Assembly (NCBI GenBank): GCA_036426205.1
Contig: CM071570.1
Coordinates: 143,460,450-143,524,449 of the forward strand
Source: Ascaphus truei
Taxonomy: Eukaryota; Chordata; Amphibia; Anura; Ascaphidae
Reading direction: 5' to 3'
Length of the DNA stretch: 64,000 bases
The notes under the pieces were generated by a model that was given only the letters and a program-made list of their open reading frames with translations, searched no databases and was not told the DNA's origin. The position numbers and the translations under genes are program-made. Of this stretch, positions 13,600 through 23,834 are shown in pieces (within the stretch, counting starts at the first letter, position 1; each line of letters begins with the position of its first letter).

Positions 13600-14132
13600 T
13601 AAAAGCATTTAAAGTATAAACTGTTTGGAAAGTCCTTTTCTTTATTAAAGGTTTCCAACAAAGACACCATATGCAACTTTCCCCACGGTTTATAAAAGAA
13701 CAATGCTAATGTTTATGTGGCAAAATATATATCTAACCATCGATTCCATACATGAACACCGGAATAAAGTTGTACACAAATAATGGTGCAGTTATTACTG
13801 CATTCCAATAAGTGTTGTTATGTAACAGGTAACAGGTTCTTTCACAAGTACACTTAAATAAAAATGCATTCAGTTACCTGTACAAGTGTATACGCATTAG
13901 ATAACATTGCCACCAACTAATCTAAGTACAGCCCTGACAAACAGATCGTGTGGTCCATGGATCAATAAGTAAATAAACAGACTGTTACAAGATAGACAAA
14001 TAGATAGCACGATGGTGGATAGTCATACATTTACTATCAAGATGTCTAAGCACAGAAAGCCATTTAGAGCACGACTATCTACCGATGTATATCTATCTAT
14101 AGTTTCTATTATTCCCACCTATGTAAATAGAC

Positions 14133-14193
<61 letters not shown>
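14133..14193. repeat. (GATA)n microsatellite
   Basis: About 15 GATA units, preceded by CTATCTATAG and followed by TAGATAATCTATTTACAT. The flanks TATGTAAATAGA and TCTATTTACATA form an inverted pair around the array. Confidence 0.95.
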
Positions 14194-14279
14194 TAGATAA
14201 TCTATTTACATATTCAGAAATAACAGAAATAATATTTACATACTGGATACATAAATATTGATTGGAATGTTTGTTGACT

Positions 14280-14800
14280 GGGGCATTTGACCCAATATCA
14301 GGATACTAACCACATTCCACTAGTGATATTGTTAAGAGAAATACAGAGTCTTCAATGCTTACATGCTTGGCACCTGCTGGGAGAGTTTGTATCACCTTAT
14401 CCTTTAGGTACCACTTACAGCAGCAGGATTGTGCCAGCTTCCTCTTTTATTGGCTGCAATAAAAGCAGCAGGTTTGCCTGATTCCATGGCTTTAGTTTCG
14501 TTATAATTATTTTTTTTGTTAATTACAGTGACATCATTGCTGTTCACCAATCGCAGTGTCATTGCATAATGCCGGGCAAGTGACAAAAGCACATCTCAAA
14601 GTAAAATCTTTATAATCGTTATGAATTGATTAAAAGGCAAAAAAAAAAAAAAAAGCAGATGAAAAAGCACAGTATCTCCAGGGCTGCCTGGTTGTTTCTC
14701 ACAGCGACCCATCTGGCAATGATCAAAGCCTTGCTGTGCCTCAGTGCTCCAAATAACATCAGAATAATCATGTATTTTCATTCTTACATTCAAAGTTTTT
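14280..14800. promoter_or_regulatory. Candidate upstream conserved regulatory element of POU3F2
   Basis: A repeat-free stretch 0.7-1.2 kb before the gene with dense factor-like words: TTATAATTATT and GTTAATTAC (homeodomain cores), ATTGCATAAT (POU-like), TGATCAAAGCC (TCF/LEF core ATCAAAG) and GAATTGATTAAAAGG. A poly(A) run at 14639-14654 interrupts it. The sequence has the even, non-decayed look of conserved non-coding DNA near developmental genes. This is inference: no alignment was possible. Confidence 0.3.
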
Positions 14801-15169
14801 TTTTGTGGGGGTTTAGGGAGGGTGGATCAGATAAATATAAAATAAAGCAAAATAAAGTCAAAAGATGATCGTGGTATAACATCCACGAATATATTGGGAC
14901 TCAAGCTATTGTTATTGTTGCAGCAAAGATATTTCAAGAAAGGGGAGTGAGGAAAGCTTTCTTTTATTATTATTATTCTTTTATTTCCAAGTAATTGTGT
15001 TTAGTTTATGTCTGAAAAAAAAAGCCCAGATAATAGCAGCTGAAGCCGATGCTCTGGGTATGTGATGCACAAAGCCTCCCTCCTCTCCCCTCATCCTGCT
15101 CCTCTTCCATGTGGCTGCAGCAGCCTGCAGGTTGGTAAAGGGGAGGGGGAGGCGGGGACGCCCCAAGCT

Positions 15170-15482
15170 GACATCCAATGGGCGCATCAAGCCCTCTCCG
15201 GTTGCTAGAGGTATCCACGTAAATCAAAGAGGAGGGAGCCAATGGGGGGTCCGGGAAGGGGGGCGGGGGAGGTGCCAGGGACGCGTGCACAGGCTGCTGC
15301 TGCAAGTGAGAGACACACAGTGTGTGTGTGAGAGAGGGAGAGGGGGTGTGAGAGAGAGAGAGAGAGAGGGGTGTGTGAGAGAGACACAGTGTGAGGGAGA
15401 GAGGGGAGCCTGGGGCGAGGGGGAAGTAGCTGTCAAATGCACGCTTCCTGTAAGCCGCGCTATCAGTCGGGCTCGGAGAGTC
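15170..15482 (+). promoter_or_regulatory. POU3F2: POU3F2 proximal promoter and 5' leader
   Basis: A GC-rich stretch directly upstream of the start codon. It contains two CCAAT boxes on the plus strand (15175-15179 and 15239-15243), a GC box of the form GGGGCGGGGG (15260-15269) and another GC-rich box near 15149-15159. No TATA box is evident close by, as expected for a CpG-island promoter. The leader then runs into a GA/GTGTGAGAG-rich low-complexity tract (about 15317-15405). The transcription start is not visible; I infer it lies downstream of the 15239 CCAAT box. The reading frame of the gene stays open upstream to at least 15111 but contains no ATG, so no N-terminal extension is proposed. 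Confidence 0.55.
15317..15405. repeat. GA/GTGTGAGAG low-complexity tract in the POU3F2 leader
   Basis: A purine-rich tract of GAGA and GTGTGAGAG words lies 80-165 bases before the ATG. If it is transcribed it forms most of the 5' UTR. GA-repeat promoter tracts can act as GAGA-factor or nucleosome-positioning sequences, but no such role is shown here. Confidence 0.8.
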
Positions 15483-16670
15483 ATGGCGACCACAGCGTCT
15501 AACCACTACAGCCTGCTGAGCCCCGGCTCCTCCATCGTGCACGCGGAGCCCGGCGGCGGCGGCGGCGGCCAGGGCATGCAGCAGCAGCAGCAGCAGCAGG
15601 CGGCGGCGGGATACAGGGATGCGCAGGCGCTGGTGCAGGGCGACTACTCGCTGCAGAGCAATGGGCACCCCCTGAGCCACGCTCACCAGTGGATCACCGC
15701 GCTGTCCCACGGGGACGGGGGTGCCTGGGCCAGCAGCCCGCTGGGCCAGCAGGACATCAAGCCCACGGTGCAGCCCAGCAGGGAGGAGCTGCACAGCGCG
15801 GGCAGCTTGCAGCACCAGGGCAGAGGCAGCCACCTGGTGCACCCAGCGCACGGGAACCACCACGGGGCATGGAGAACCACCACCTCGGCCCACCTGCCCA
15901 GCATGGCATCCACCAACGGGCAGGGGCTCATCTACTCCCAGCCTAGCTTCACCGTCAATGGGATGATCAACCCAGGCTCGGGGCAAGGCATGCACCACCA
16001 TGGGCTGAGGGATGCCCATGAGGACCTCCACGTCGACCACAGCCACCAGCAGCAGCAGCAGCAGCAGCAACCCCAGCAACAGCAGCACGCCCAGCACCAG
16101 AGCCACCACGACCAATCGGATGAGGACACCCCAACTTCGGACGACCTGGAGCAGTTTGCCAAGCAGTTCAAGCAAAGGAGGATCAAACTGGGATTTACAC
16201 AAGCAGACGTTGGACTAGCCTTGGGCACCCTGTATGGCAATGTTTTCTCCCAGACCACCATCTGCAGGTTCGAGGCTCTGCAGCTGAGCTTCAAGAACAT
16301 GTGCAAGCTCAAGCCTTTGTTGAACAAGTGGCTGGAAGAGGCGGACTCGTCCTCTGGAAGCCCCACCAGCATAGACAAGATAGCAGCTCAGGGGAGGAAA
16401 AGGAAAAAGAGGACCTCCATTGAAGTCAGCGTCAAGGGGGCTTTGGAAAGCCATTTTCTTAAGTGCCCCAAACCATCTGCCCCGGAAATCACCTCACTAG
16501 CGGACAGCTTACAGTTAGAGAAGGAGGTGGTCAGAGTTTGGTTTTGTAACAGGAGACAGAAAGAGAAAAGGATGACACCACCAGGAGGGACTCTTCCAGG
16601 AGCAGAGGATGTATATGGGGCTAGCAGAGACACACCACCACACCATGGCGTTCAGACTCCTGTACAGTGA
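15483..16670 (+). CDS. POU3F2: POU domain, class 3, transcription factor 2 (Brn-2), single exon, 395 aa
   Basis: A nuclear DNA-binding transcription factor of the POU-III family, known to bind octamer-like sites, often with SOX proteins, and to drive neural progenitor and hypothalamic programmes. The start is the first in-frame ATG (G at -3 and +4) and gives the family N-terminus [12 protein letters not shown]. Visible parts in order: glycine run (about 24-29), Q7 run (33-39), a conserved block around [20 protein letters not shown] (59-78), a second Q8 run (189-196) followed by Q4 in a His/Gln-rich stretch, POU-specific domain (about 214-288), linker, and homeodomain (306-365) with basic arm RKRKKR and recognition helix containing [11 protein letters not shown] (Cys355 = position 50, Asn356 = 51). 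The C-terminus [20 protein letters not shown] separates it from POU3F1, POU3F3 and POU3F4. From memory human POU3F2 is 443 aa; the shortfall is mainly in Gly/Gln/His tracts. Residue 334 is Pro where I recall Gln in human. No intron, frameshift or missing DNA-contact residue is seen. Confidence 0.98.
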   Translation: MATTASNHYSLLSPGSSIVHAEPGGGGGGQGMQQQQQQQAAAGYRDAQALVQGDYSLQSNGHPLSHAHQWITALSHGDGGAWASSPLGQQDIKPTVQPSREELHSAGSLQHQGRGSHLVHPAHGNHHGAWRTTTSAHLPSMASTNGQGLIYSQPSFTVNGMINPGSGQGMHHHGLRDAHEDLHVDHSHQQQQQQQQPQQQQHAQHQSHHDQSDEDTPTSDDLEQFAKQFKQRRIKLGFTQADVGLALGTLYGNVFSQTTICRFEALQLSFKNMCKLKPLLNKWLEEADSSSGSPTSIDKIAAQGRKRKKRTSIEVSVKGALESHFLKCPKPSAPEITSLADSLQLEKEVVRVWFCNRRQKEKRMTPPGGTLPGAEDVYGASRDTPPHHGVQTPVQ

Positions 16671-18965
16671 AATCCAGAAAGGTCCATCATCTTTAACTTT
16701 TGATTGTCTTTTTTTTTTATACTATCCGAGAACAAAGCAACTAATGCACTGGACTATCTTAAATGGTAGCAGGTGTAATGATGTGTTTTGACCTTTGCAG
16801 GCGAGTCCCCAGGCATTGGAGTAGAGTGAGTATAAAGCAAAACATGACAGGCACTGAGACGCATATCTTTGCAAAAATGCATTCATCCATTTAAATAAAT
16901 AAAAAAATATAAACATTGGTAAACTTGAAATGTAGCTTTGTTCCCTGGAATGATGCTCAGTATTGGTTCTAGCTGCTGTGTTTATTTAATGTGGAGCCCT
17001 TTTAAGAAAACAAAAATACAACTTTGACAGTATTTATCGGTCTGAATTTGCACTGCAAAGAAATTGAAGTTTACACGAACCAGTTCACGAAGATTCGTTT
17101 CTCCAACAACTTTTTACATTGACTTGCAAATTTACACAGGGAGCATTCGTAGCCATTCAGTTGGTTAGTATACACCATGTTAACGTGCTATATTTTGTTT
17201 TTCTAATGTGTATGTTAACTTTTGTTATAAAACAAGTGTTTTTTTTAAATATGTGTAATGCTTATTTTACCCCTACAACATATAACTAGGCAGCTTACAT
17301 GGTACAGTAGACTATACATTTAAGAAAAAGGAAACATTTTTTGTGGACTCATGTTTACCATATTCCTGCAGGAACGCCAATAGATCATCTAATATTGCAC
17401 AAGTTTTTATTCGTACAATACTTTGAAGCTGTTAAAGTAAACTTCATTTTCAGGCAGTGTTTAGGTCGAGGAGGGAACGAAAAATCAAGGGTGACTGCGA
17501 TTTTAGCAGGAAGGCCTAAAGTGAGAAAGTCCCAATGTAATGTTGTGAAAGTTAAAAGATGTGATGTCCCCAGATTTTGTCCAAAAGACGGGAAATCCTG
17601 CATCTGGGGACATGGCTGAATATATTATCCCATTTATACAAAGTCGTTTATTGAAACTAAAACACATCAAAGTTCGTGCTCTCGTCCTCTAAACTTATAC
17701 AAAATGATTTATTTATAATTTTCGATAATGTCTATAACAATACAGTGCATCAAAACAGAAAACCCTTCGTTTGAGAACTTCTTTAAATAAAAAAAAAATA
17801 TGTTGTTACTGTTTTATTTTAAATATTTCGTGCATTCGCCTCCAATCCTTTATATAGACAAAGTATTTTCATGAGATGTGTTGGTGATGCTAGAATCAAG
17901 TTTGAGGGACTCTCTTTTATCTATTGTGGGAAAGAGGCTAAGAATAAAGAAAGCTGGCCCTTTTCAATCTCTCTCTCTTTCCCCTATTGTTTGTAGGCTG
18001 AATTCTTGGACATTATCTTGAAGGTAAACCGTTAGCTTTCTGAAAACAAAAGGAAGCAGGACCAAGAAAGTATGCTTGGATACGCTTTTCCCAGCTCTCT
18101 TTAATATAGGAGGTCTGCAGAATTAGTTCTGTCCCAAGCAGCCCACACCAGAACAATTTATTAAAAATTTTGTATTTTTTTTTTTAAGGTAGAAAGTGAG
18201 TCTGCAAATGTTGTGCGATACAACAATAATAATATAATTAGCATTGTTTCAAACATTTTAAATCACTTTTTTTTTTTTAATTATTACTAGGGATTTCCTA
18301 AGGAGAATGCCAGTTCTATAATTAGCATTCTCTTTTGCCTTTGTTACTGTACATATCCTAAGTGATTGCAATGCTCCAGGCAGCAATCTTTTGGGTAGCT
18401 TGCCAGTTATTTAACCCTTCCGTTGCCATGGGGCATATAATGCACTCCAAAGGGTCAAACTTAAGGGCAAGAGTTCGAAGTAGGAAGCTTCCGCAGATAA
18501 AGCGAGAATGCCCATTACAGATCCTAGATATTACTTGGGTAAGGTCTAGAAAAGTGTAAGTGGTATTTCTATAGATGTCCCAAAAGGAAATAGGTGGATT
18601 CAAAAACTACCATGTAAACCTTACCAAGATGTGTATATATGTTGAAGATTTGTCTTTTGAAATGCAGGAATAGTTTAAGCGTTGAATTTGTCTATTTTCC
18701 TGTTTATTTTTTATTTTTTAACGCTGCCCAGGGAAATATTTTCATATCATTTTAAAGTGGCCTCTCTGCCTCACTGTATGTTTCTTTCTTTGAAAACAAA
18801 AATATTCTGGTTTCCTTTTGTTGTCCTGTAAGTTTTAACGCGTACAGTAGGTGAAGAAAAATATATGTGAGATGTATTTTTCAGTTCAGAGTCTTTAAAT
18901 AATTTGTTTTTTGGTCAATTGTGGATGTGCTTGTGGGGAGAAATAAAAACGCAGAGATCCTTATA
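16671..18965 (+). other. POU3F2: Probable POU3F2 3' UTR with several poly(A) signals
   Basis: The AT-rich DNA after the stop codon has no transposon hallmarks. AATAAA signals occur at 16894-16899 (overlapping a second at 16898), 17786-17791 and 18942-18947. POU3F2 mRNAs are known to carry long 3' UTRs, so the distal signal near 18942 is a reasonable main end; the proximal pair would give a 3' UTR of about 230 bases. Which is used cannot be decided from sequence alone. Confidence 0.45.
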
Positions 18966-21900
18966 TATTTATGTTAAAGTAATATTTTATGATCTACATA
19001 AAACAGAAATGCACCATCATTTCATAGCTTACTCTAATTATTGACATGCTTTTTCATTGATTTGACAATATACTGTATAGTTGTTCCAGTGTTCAGTTTG
19101 GTTAATGGGTTGGTAGAGAGATGGGAAAGCTATTAGTTTTACATTTCATTTTTCGGAATGAAGTTTCAGATTATATATTACCTGACACTTAAAGTACAAA
19201 GTCATCTAACAGTGGCCACAAATATTTATCTCTAAAGGGTGTTTGTCAATGAATATGGGCTTTCCTTTGAGATTGCTATATACCAGTTTCTGTTACTTTT
19301 GCAGGCGCGTACTTAATATACACAATTTATACGGCTATTAGATTATCAGTCTGCAATCTCTTTCAAACCACGTGTGGGTAATGCGGAGTCTGTACAGCTC
19401 TGGGTGTAAATTAATGTAATCCTCCTATTTATAATATAGATTTAGATTGAATGGAAAGAGAAAAATAGCAAGTAGCTAAAAATAGCAAGTAGCTCAAAAT
19501 AACACCATATTTGCCTACCACATGTGCTATGAAACTAAAAGCACACATTAAAAAAATGTGTATAGAAATATTCACTAATTGATTCTTCAGTTCCTTAACA
19601 GTCAGGGAGTTTACCACATAGGTTCAGTTACCAATATTGTTAAAGGAAAGCGAGCAGATGAGGAGGTTTGCATTTAGACTAATTTACGAGTGTAAGCTTG
19701 TGTTAAAACTCTTTGGTTGACTTGTTTGAAGAAGTATAGTATAGCAACCCCTTCCCATCCCCCATCCCCTCCCCGAAAGGCACTTTCTGGGCTTATTAGG
19801 TTCGATCATCTTTTCTAACTCCTAGTCAATATTACACGCGTCCCCAACAGATACAGCTAAATGATCTTATCAATAGTCTGGAAGAAAAGTGACAGAAAGA
19901 AGAAGTGTTTTGTGACCGCAGACATGCTGATGGGTAAAATGTTTAAGCTGAGTATAGATCGCAGTCCTATGGTCAATATCCCACTGAACTGTCTGCAGAA
20001 AACAAGCCTCATCTGCCCTCTGCAGGACATTTCAGTGGACTGGGGAAATGAAATGTGCTCCTGGCAGGGGCATGTTAACTAGCAGCTTTCACTTTTTGAC
20101 CGCTCTAGCTGTGACTGTGATTGATAACTGCCTTTAGATCATTGCAGAGAGCCTCTAAAACCCAGTAGTTTCCCACACCTCTTAACGCCAGTCTTCAACT
20201 GGTTGGTGGCCCGGAGATCACACTGACTTTCAACATAGGTCAGATGTGGCTTCCCCCAAATTATTGTTTGCTAAACACAGAATATGTATTTGAAACATTT
20301 ATAAATATAGAATATATGTAGGGGGGAAAGACTCACTTTTTTTTGGTGCCTAAACTTCAATTATATTACTGGTTACAACAGTGCTTGTTTTTTACAATGT
20401 TATTATTATTATTTGTTTGTTTTGTCAATCAAGTAATCATGTTTCAAAAAATGGTAAGAGCCACCCTATAAAAGGGACTAAAAAAATCATACCCCAATCC
20501 TAGGAATGATTATTTGATATAATGTATATATGGGAATATTTAGCGGGGATTTCCCTAGTGTCTTGTACCTATTGTCTCTTTATGTTACAATGGGGGACAA
20601 AAAGCTCACTTGTTTCATTGTTGTCCACAGCTCATCACCAACACAAGGCCAAAGCCTGAAATCTTCCAGATTTGTTTTAATGGCAGAGATAGCCATGTTT
20701 ATGGAAACCAATAGCCACAGATGTTTTAACACTGCTAGTGCCTTGGGCAGGTTGTTAGTAAACAAGACCCTATGGAGGTCTTTTTACCGTGACACTAATT
20801 TCAATGACATTCCGTTTTGATGTATGATCTGTAGGCCACCTTTAAATGACTATTTGGGGAAACGAACTCCTTATCTGGTGTCATCTAGAGATGAGGGATG
20901 CGTCCTATATATTAATAAATGTAAAATATTTGTTCAGAAAAAATGAAAGGCCATCCAAACAACTAACTCATCAAAACGTATAGTCGATTTATTCTAGTCG
21001 GTGGCCTGTGTATATTATCCGTATGTAACAAATAAAGAGACAGGTACTCATGGAATGGAGGGGATTTCTCTATTGTGTGAATAGCAATCAATGTATTTGC
21101 AGTGAAAAATGATGGTTAGAAAATGCACAGAACAGAAAGCACTTACAATGTACCCGTTGTTTCCCTTAAACATCTCACAGAAGCCTGTCTGCAACAATCC
21201 CTACTATTTTACTGTTTTTTGTTGTTATTATTCTAATAATAATAATAATAATGGTATGTGCTTTTATATTCCTCTATAGACAGTCATCTTTCACACAGCC
21301 CTGGTTGAGTTTAGGATTCTGGCTAATCAAGCTTATAAAAAATGCAATAAATTAATAGAGTTGAATTTATTCATCTATAATTTCTTGGAATGCATGTTTA
21401 TGAAGATAGATGTCAATCATATTAGCTATGTTTTTGGTGTATTATTAGTCAGTGTGTGGTGTATATTTAATGTATTAGTATATGTGTGTGGTTGTGTTTT
21501 TTTAATCTTGTGGTTTTTAATTTGTAATTTACGCCTGTATTGCAAATATATATAACAAATGAGAACATGATTCAATTGTTGCGAGCCGAATGAAAAGATT
21601 AGTATTGATAAAATAGTAATATCTCGAACAATATAATAACTCTACATGGTTATATGCGGCCCTTTTTTTAAAAGTGTTTGTCACATCAAAAGTAAATGAG
21701 AGCAGAAAGACATTTAGACGTGTTGTTTGATAGATAAGGAATGTGAAATCGCGTTATTGTTAGATTCCTCGGTGCAGAAGTTCAGAATTTATTATTTTAA
21801 TATGGTGTTCATTTATATCTAATAACGTGTCAATTTTTAGTCCCAGATACCGTTCAAAATATAACAGAATTTACGGAACTGTAAAAATTGTTTTTTTCGA

Positions 21901-23116
21901 TGTTTTGTAGATTTTTAAGTCGACATAATATTTACCAGCCTAATGCAGTTTATATCAGCAATTGATATTTAATACTTATATCAAATCGGTTGTACAGAGG
22001 ATTATTTATTAGACATTCTTTTTCCTATTTTCGGTTGCAGAATGATATATTCCCAGGCAGAATTAAACAGCTAGCATTTTCATCCAAGTTATGGGAACAA
22101 CGAAAAAAAATCTATCTCCCTCATCTTATACATACAGTTGCTAGAGTAGGTATAAAATTATGTAGCTCACCAGTTGAATGGGTCTCCAAAGAAAAAACAT
22201 ATACTGCATTTTATTACCGTATTGCATTGTGCTCAATTGCAGTGGTTCCTAGAACTTCCCTGGCTTGTTGAGAAGACGAAAATACTCCTTTGCAAAGTCT
22301 GCACACCAGTGGAAATCTATTGCCCCGAATCAAGCATTTGTAACTGGGATACTTCCAATTTGTGAAAAGCCAAGAGTCAATATTGATCCTCAGCTGCAAA
22401 CGTGAAAAGGGCCCAGCTATACAGGGAGGGAAGGAACATTCACAGGTTTGATTTTCCACATATTCTTTGTGTGTGCATGTTTTTATAATGACCTGGCAAT
22501 CTATGTTGTGGCCGGTATATTTTATTTATGAAATATCTCACGGATACATTGAGCCAGCTAAGCTACACCCCAGACCTGTACCCAGAGCTATAGAGCATTA
22601 GTGCTCTGCAGGTGTCACTTATGGAAATGTAAAGTCACCAGAGAGTTTTACTTTAAAGCTGTTTGCGGTGCAATATGATGTATTTCCATCTGTTCAGGGT
22701 TTTTACACTAATCCCTAAATATTTTTCTTTCAGGAAACTTTGCCTTATTATTCAAAAAGCTTAATATGTATTTCATGCAATTGATTCATAGTAAGATACA
22801 CGAGTTTGCAGGGTTTTTTTGTAATTATTATTTAATTTGAGCTCCATTTATATCATGGCCCAGCCTCTTATTAATCTAAAAGAAAATATTTACGCTACTG
22901 AACTATATGTATGAATTAGTGCACATTAATTGTATCTCTTGTTCAATATATTACATAATATTGAGAAACGTAATAATTGTCAGTTAAGGGTATGACCAGG
23001 TTACAGTGAAACTGCATTATATTATTAAATCAAATGGCTTATAAAGGCCAAAGTCCATACAACAAGGCAACTAGACAACTTTAAGAGTATGTAAAACAGT
23101 TGGTGCAAATGTACTT
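18966..23116. other. Non-coding downstream flank of POU3F2
   Basis: No gene found outside the candidate element at 19850-20180. A short ATA trinucleotide run lies at 21233-21252. The DNA is AT-rich and lacks transposon signatures. Confidence 0.5.
19850..20180. promoter_or_regulatory. Candidate downstream conserved non-coding element
   Basis: A balanced-composition, repeat-free stretch about 3.2 kb downstream of the stop codon, standing out from the AT-rich surroundings. It holds an incidental 73-codon open frame at 19861-20082 without recognisable protein features, and words such as TGTGATTGATAAC. It resembles a conserved enhancer more than a gene. Confidence 0.25.
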
Positions 23117-23308
23117 GCTTTTTCTTTCTTTCCTCACATTCCCTCTTCCTTTCTTCCATTCTAACATGTTCTCCTCCCCTTCTCTCCTCTCACTTATCCC
23201 ATCCCTTCTATTTCTTTCTCCCTTATTTCCTCTCATTCTCTCTCCTTCCTTCTTTTCTCTCTCTCCCTTTCTCCCTCCTCTCTTTATTCATTTCTTTCCC
23301 TCCCTGAG
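23117..23308. repeat. Polypyrimidine (C/T) tract
   Basis: About 190 bases almost entirely C and T on the plus strand (TTCTTTC, CTCTCC, CTCCCTC words). Homopurine-homopyrimidine tracts of this kind can adopt triplex structures; the open frame across it is an artefact. Confidence 0.9.
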
Positions 23309-23559
23309 TGCCAGCCCTCGGACTGGATGATCTCCCGGTCAGTAGGGGAGAAGGACACACACAAGGACAGTTGTGTAGCCTCCCTGCTGCCTGCGGATTT
23401 GCAAGGCGTTCTGCAAGCACAACCATTAACACACTCGTTTGTATTTGATTGTCTGGGCGGACTGAGGTTACTTTTATTGCACTAAGCATTCAAGCACACA
23501 CGCATCACTGATTAACAGTATATATTAAATAAACTTGTTTGTACACATTGTCTTACCCC

Positions 23560-23700
23560 ATATAAGCAGAGTCTTATTATTCTAATTACTCTAATTAGTG
23601 CATTGAAATGTTTTCTACTTGATTTGAGGCGACAGCGACTGGCTTTATTTCATCAAACTCACAGTTTATGGTAAGCAGATCATGCAGGCTTATATTATAT
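23560..23700. promoter_or_regulatory. Candidate homeodomain-site cluster
   Basis: Between 23577 and 23612 there are closely spaced TAATT cores, including TCTAATTACTCTAATTAG, followed by GTGCATTG. Paired TAATTA cores are typical binding sites for homeodomain proteins. No repeat structure explains the stretch. Function is inferred only. Confidence 0.25.
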
Positions 23701-23783
23701 CTTCCATGTATCCTACAGGAGAGAGAGATAGCACGTGTAAACAGTGTTTAATTGCAACATGAACATATCCACACTATTCTCTC

Positions 23784-23834
<51 letters not shown>
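23784..23834. repeat. (GATA)n microsatellite
   Basis: About 12 GATA units. Confidence 0.95.

Larger units (their letters stand above)
15060..16450. other. CpG island covering promoter and coding region of POU3F2
   Basis: The stretch is visibly GC- and CG-rich against a strongly AT-rich background on both sides, and spans promoter, leader and most of the single exon. CpG islands over developmental POU genes are well known and are usually Polycomb-marked in non-neural tissue. Boundaries are estimated by eye. Confidence 0.6.

Noticed and set aside
15111..15482. In-frame upstream extension of POU3F2
   Set aside because: The frame is open but contains no ATG, and the family N-terminus starts exactly at 15483.
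15006..16202. 398-codon open frame antisense to POU3F2
   Set aside because: It is the complement of the GC-rich, Gln/His-rich coding region (poly-Leu opposite poly-Gln) and matches no family I recognise.
19861..20082. 73-codon frame downstream of POU3F2 as a small gene
   Set aside because: No recognisable protein features; the stretch looks more like conserved non-coding DNA.
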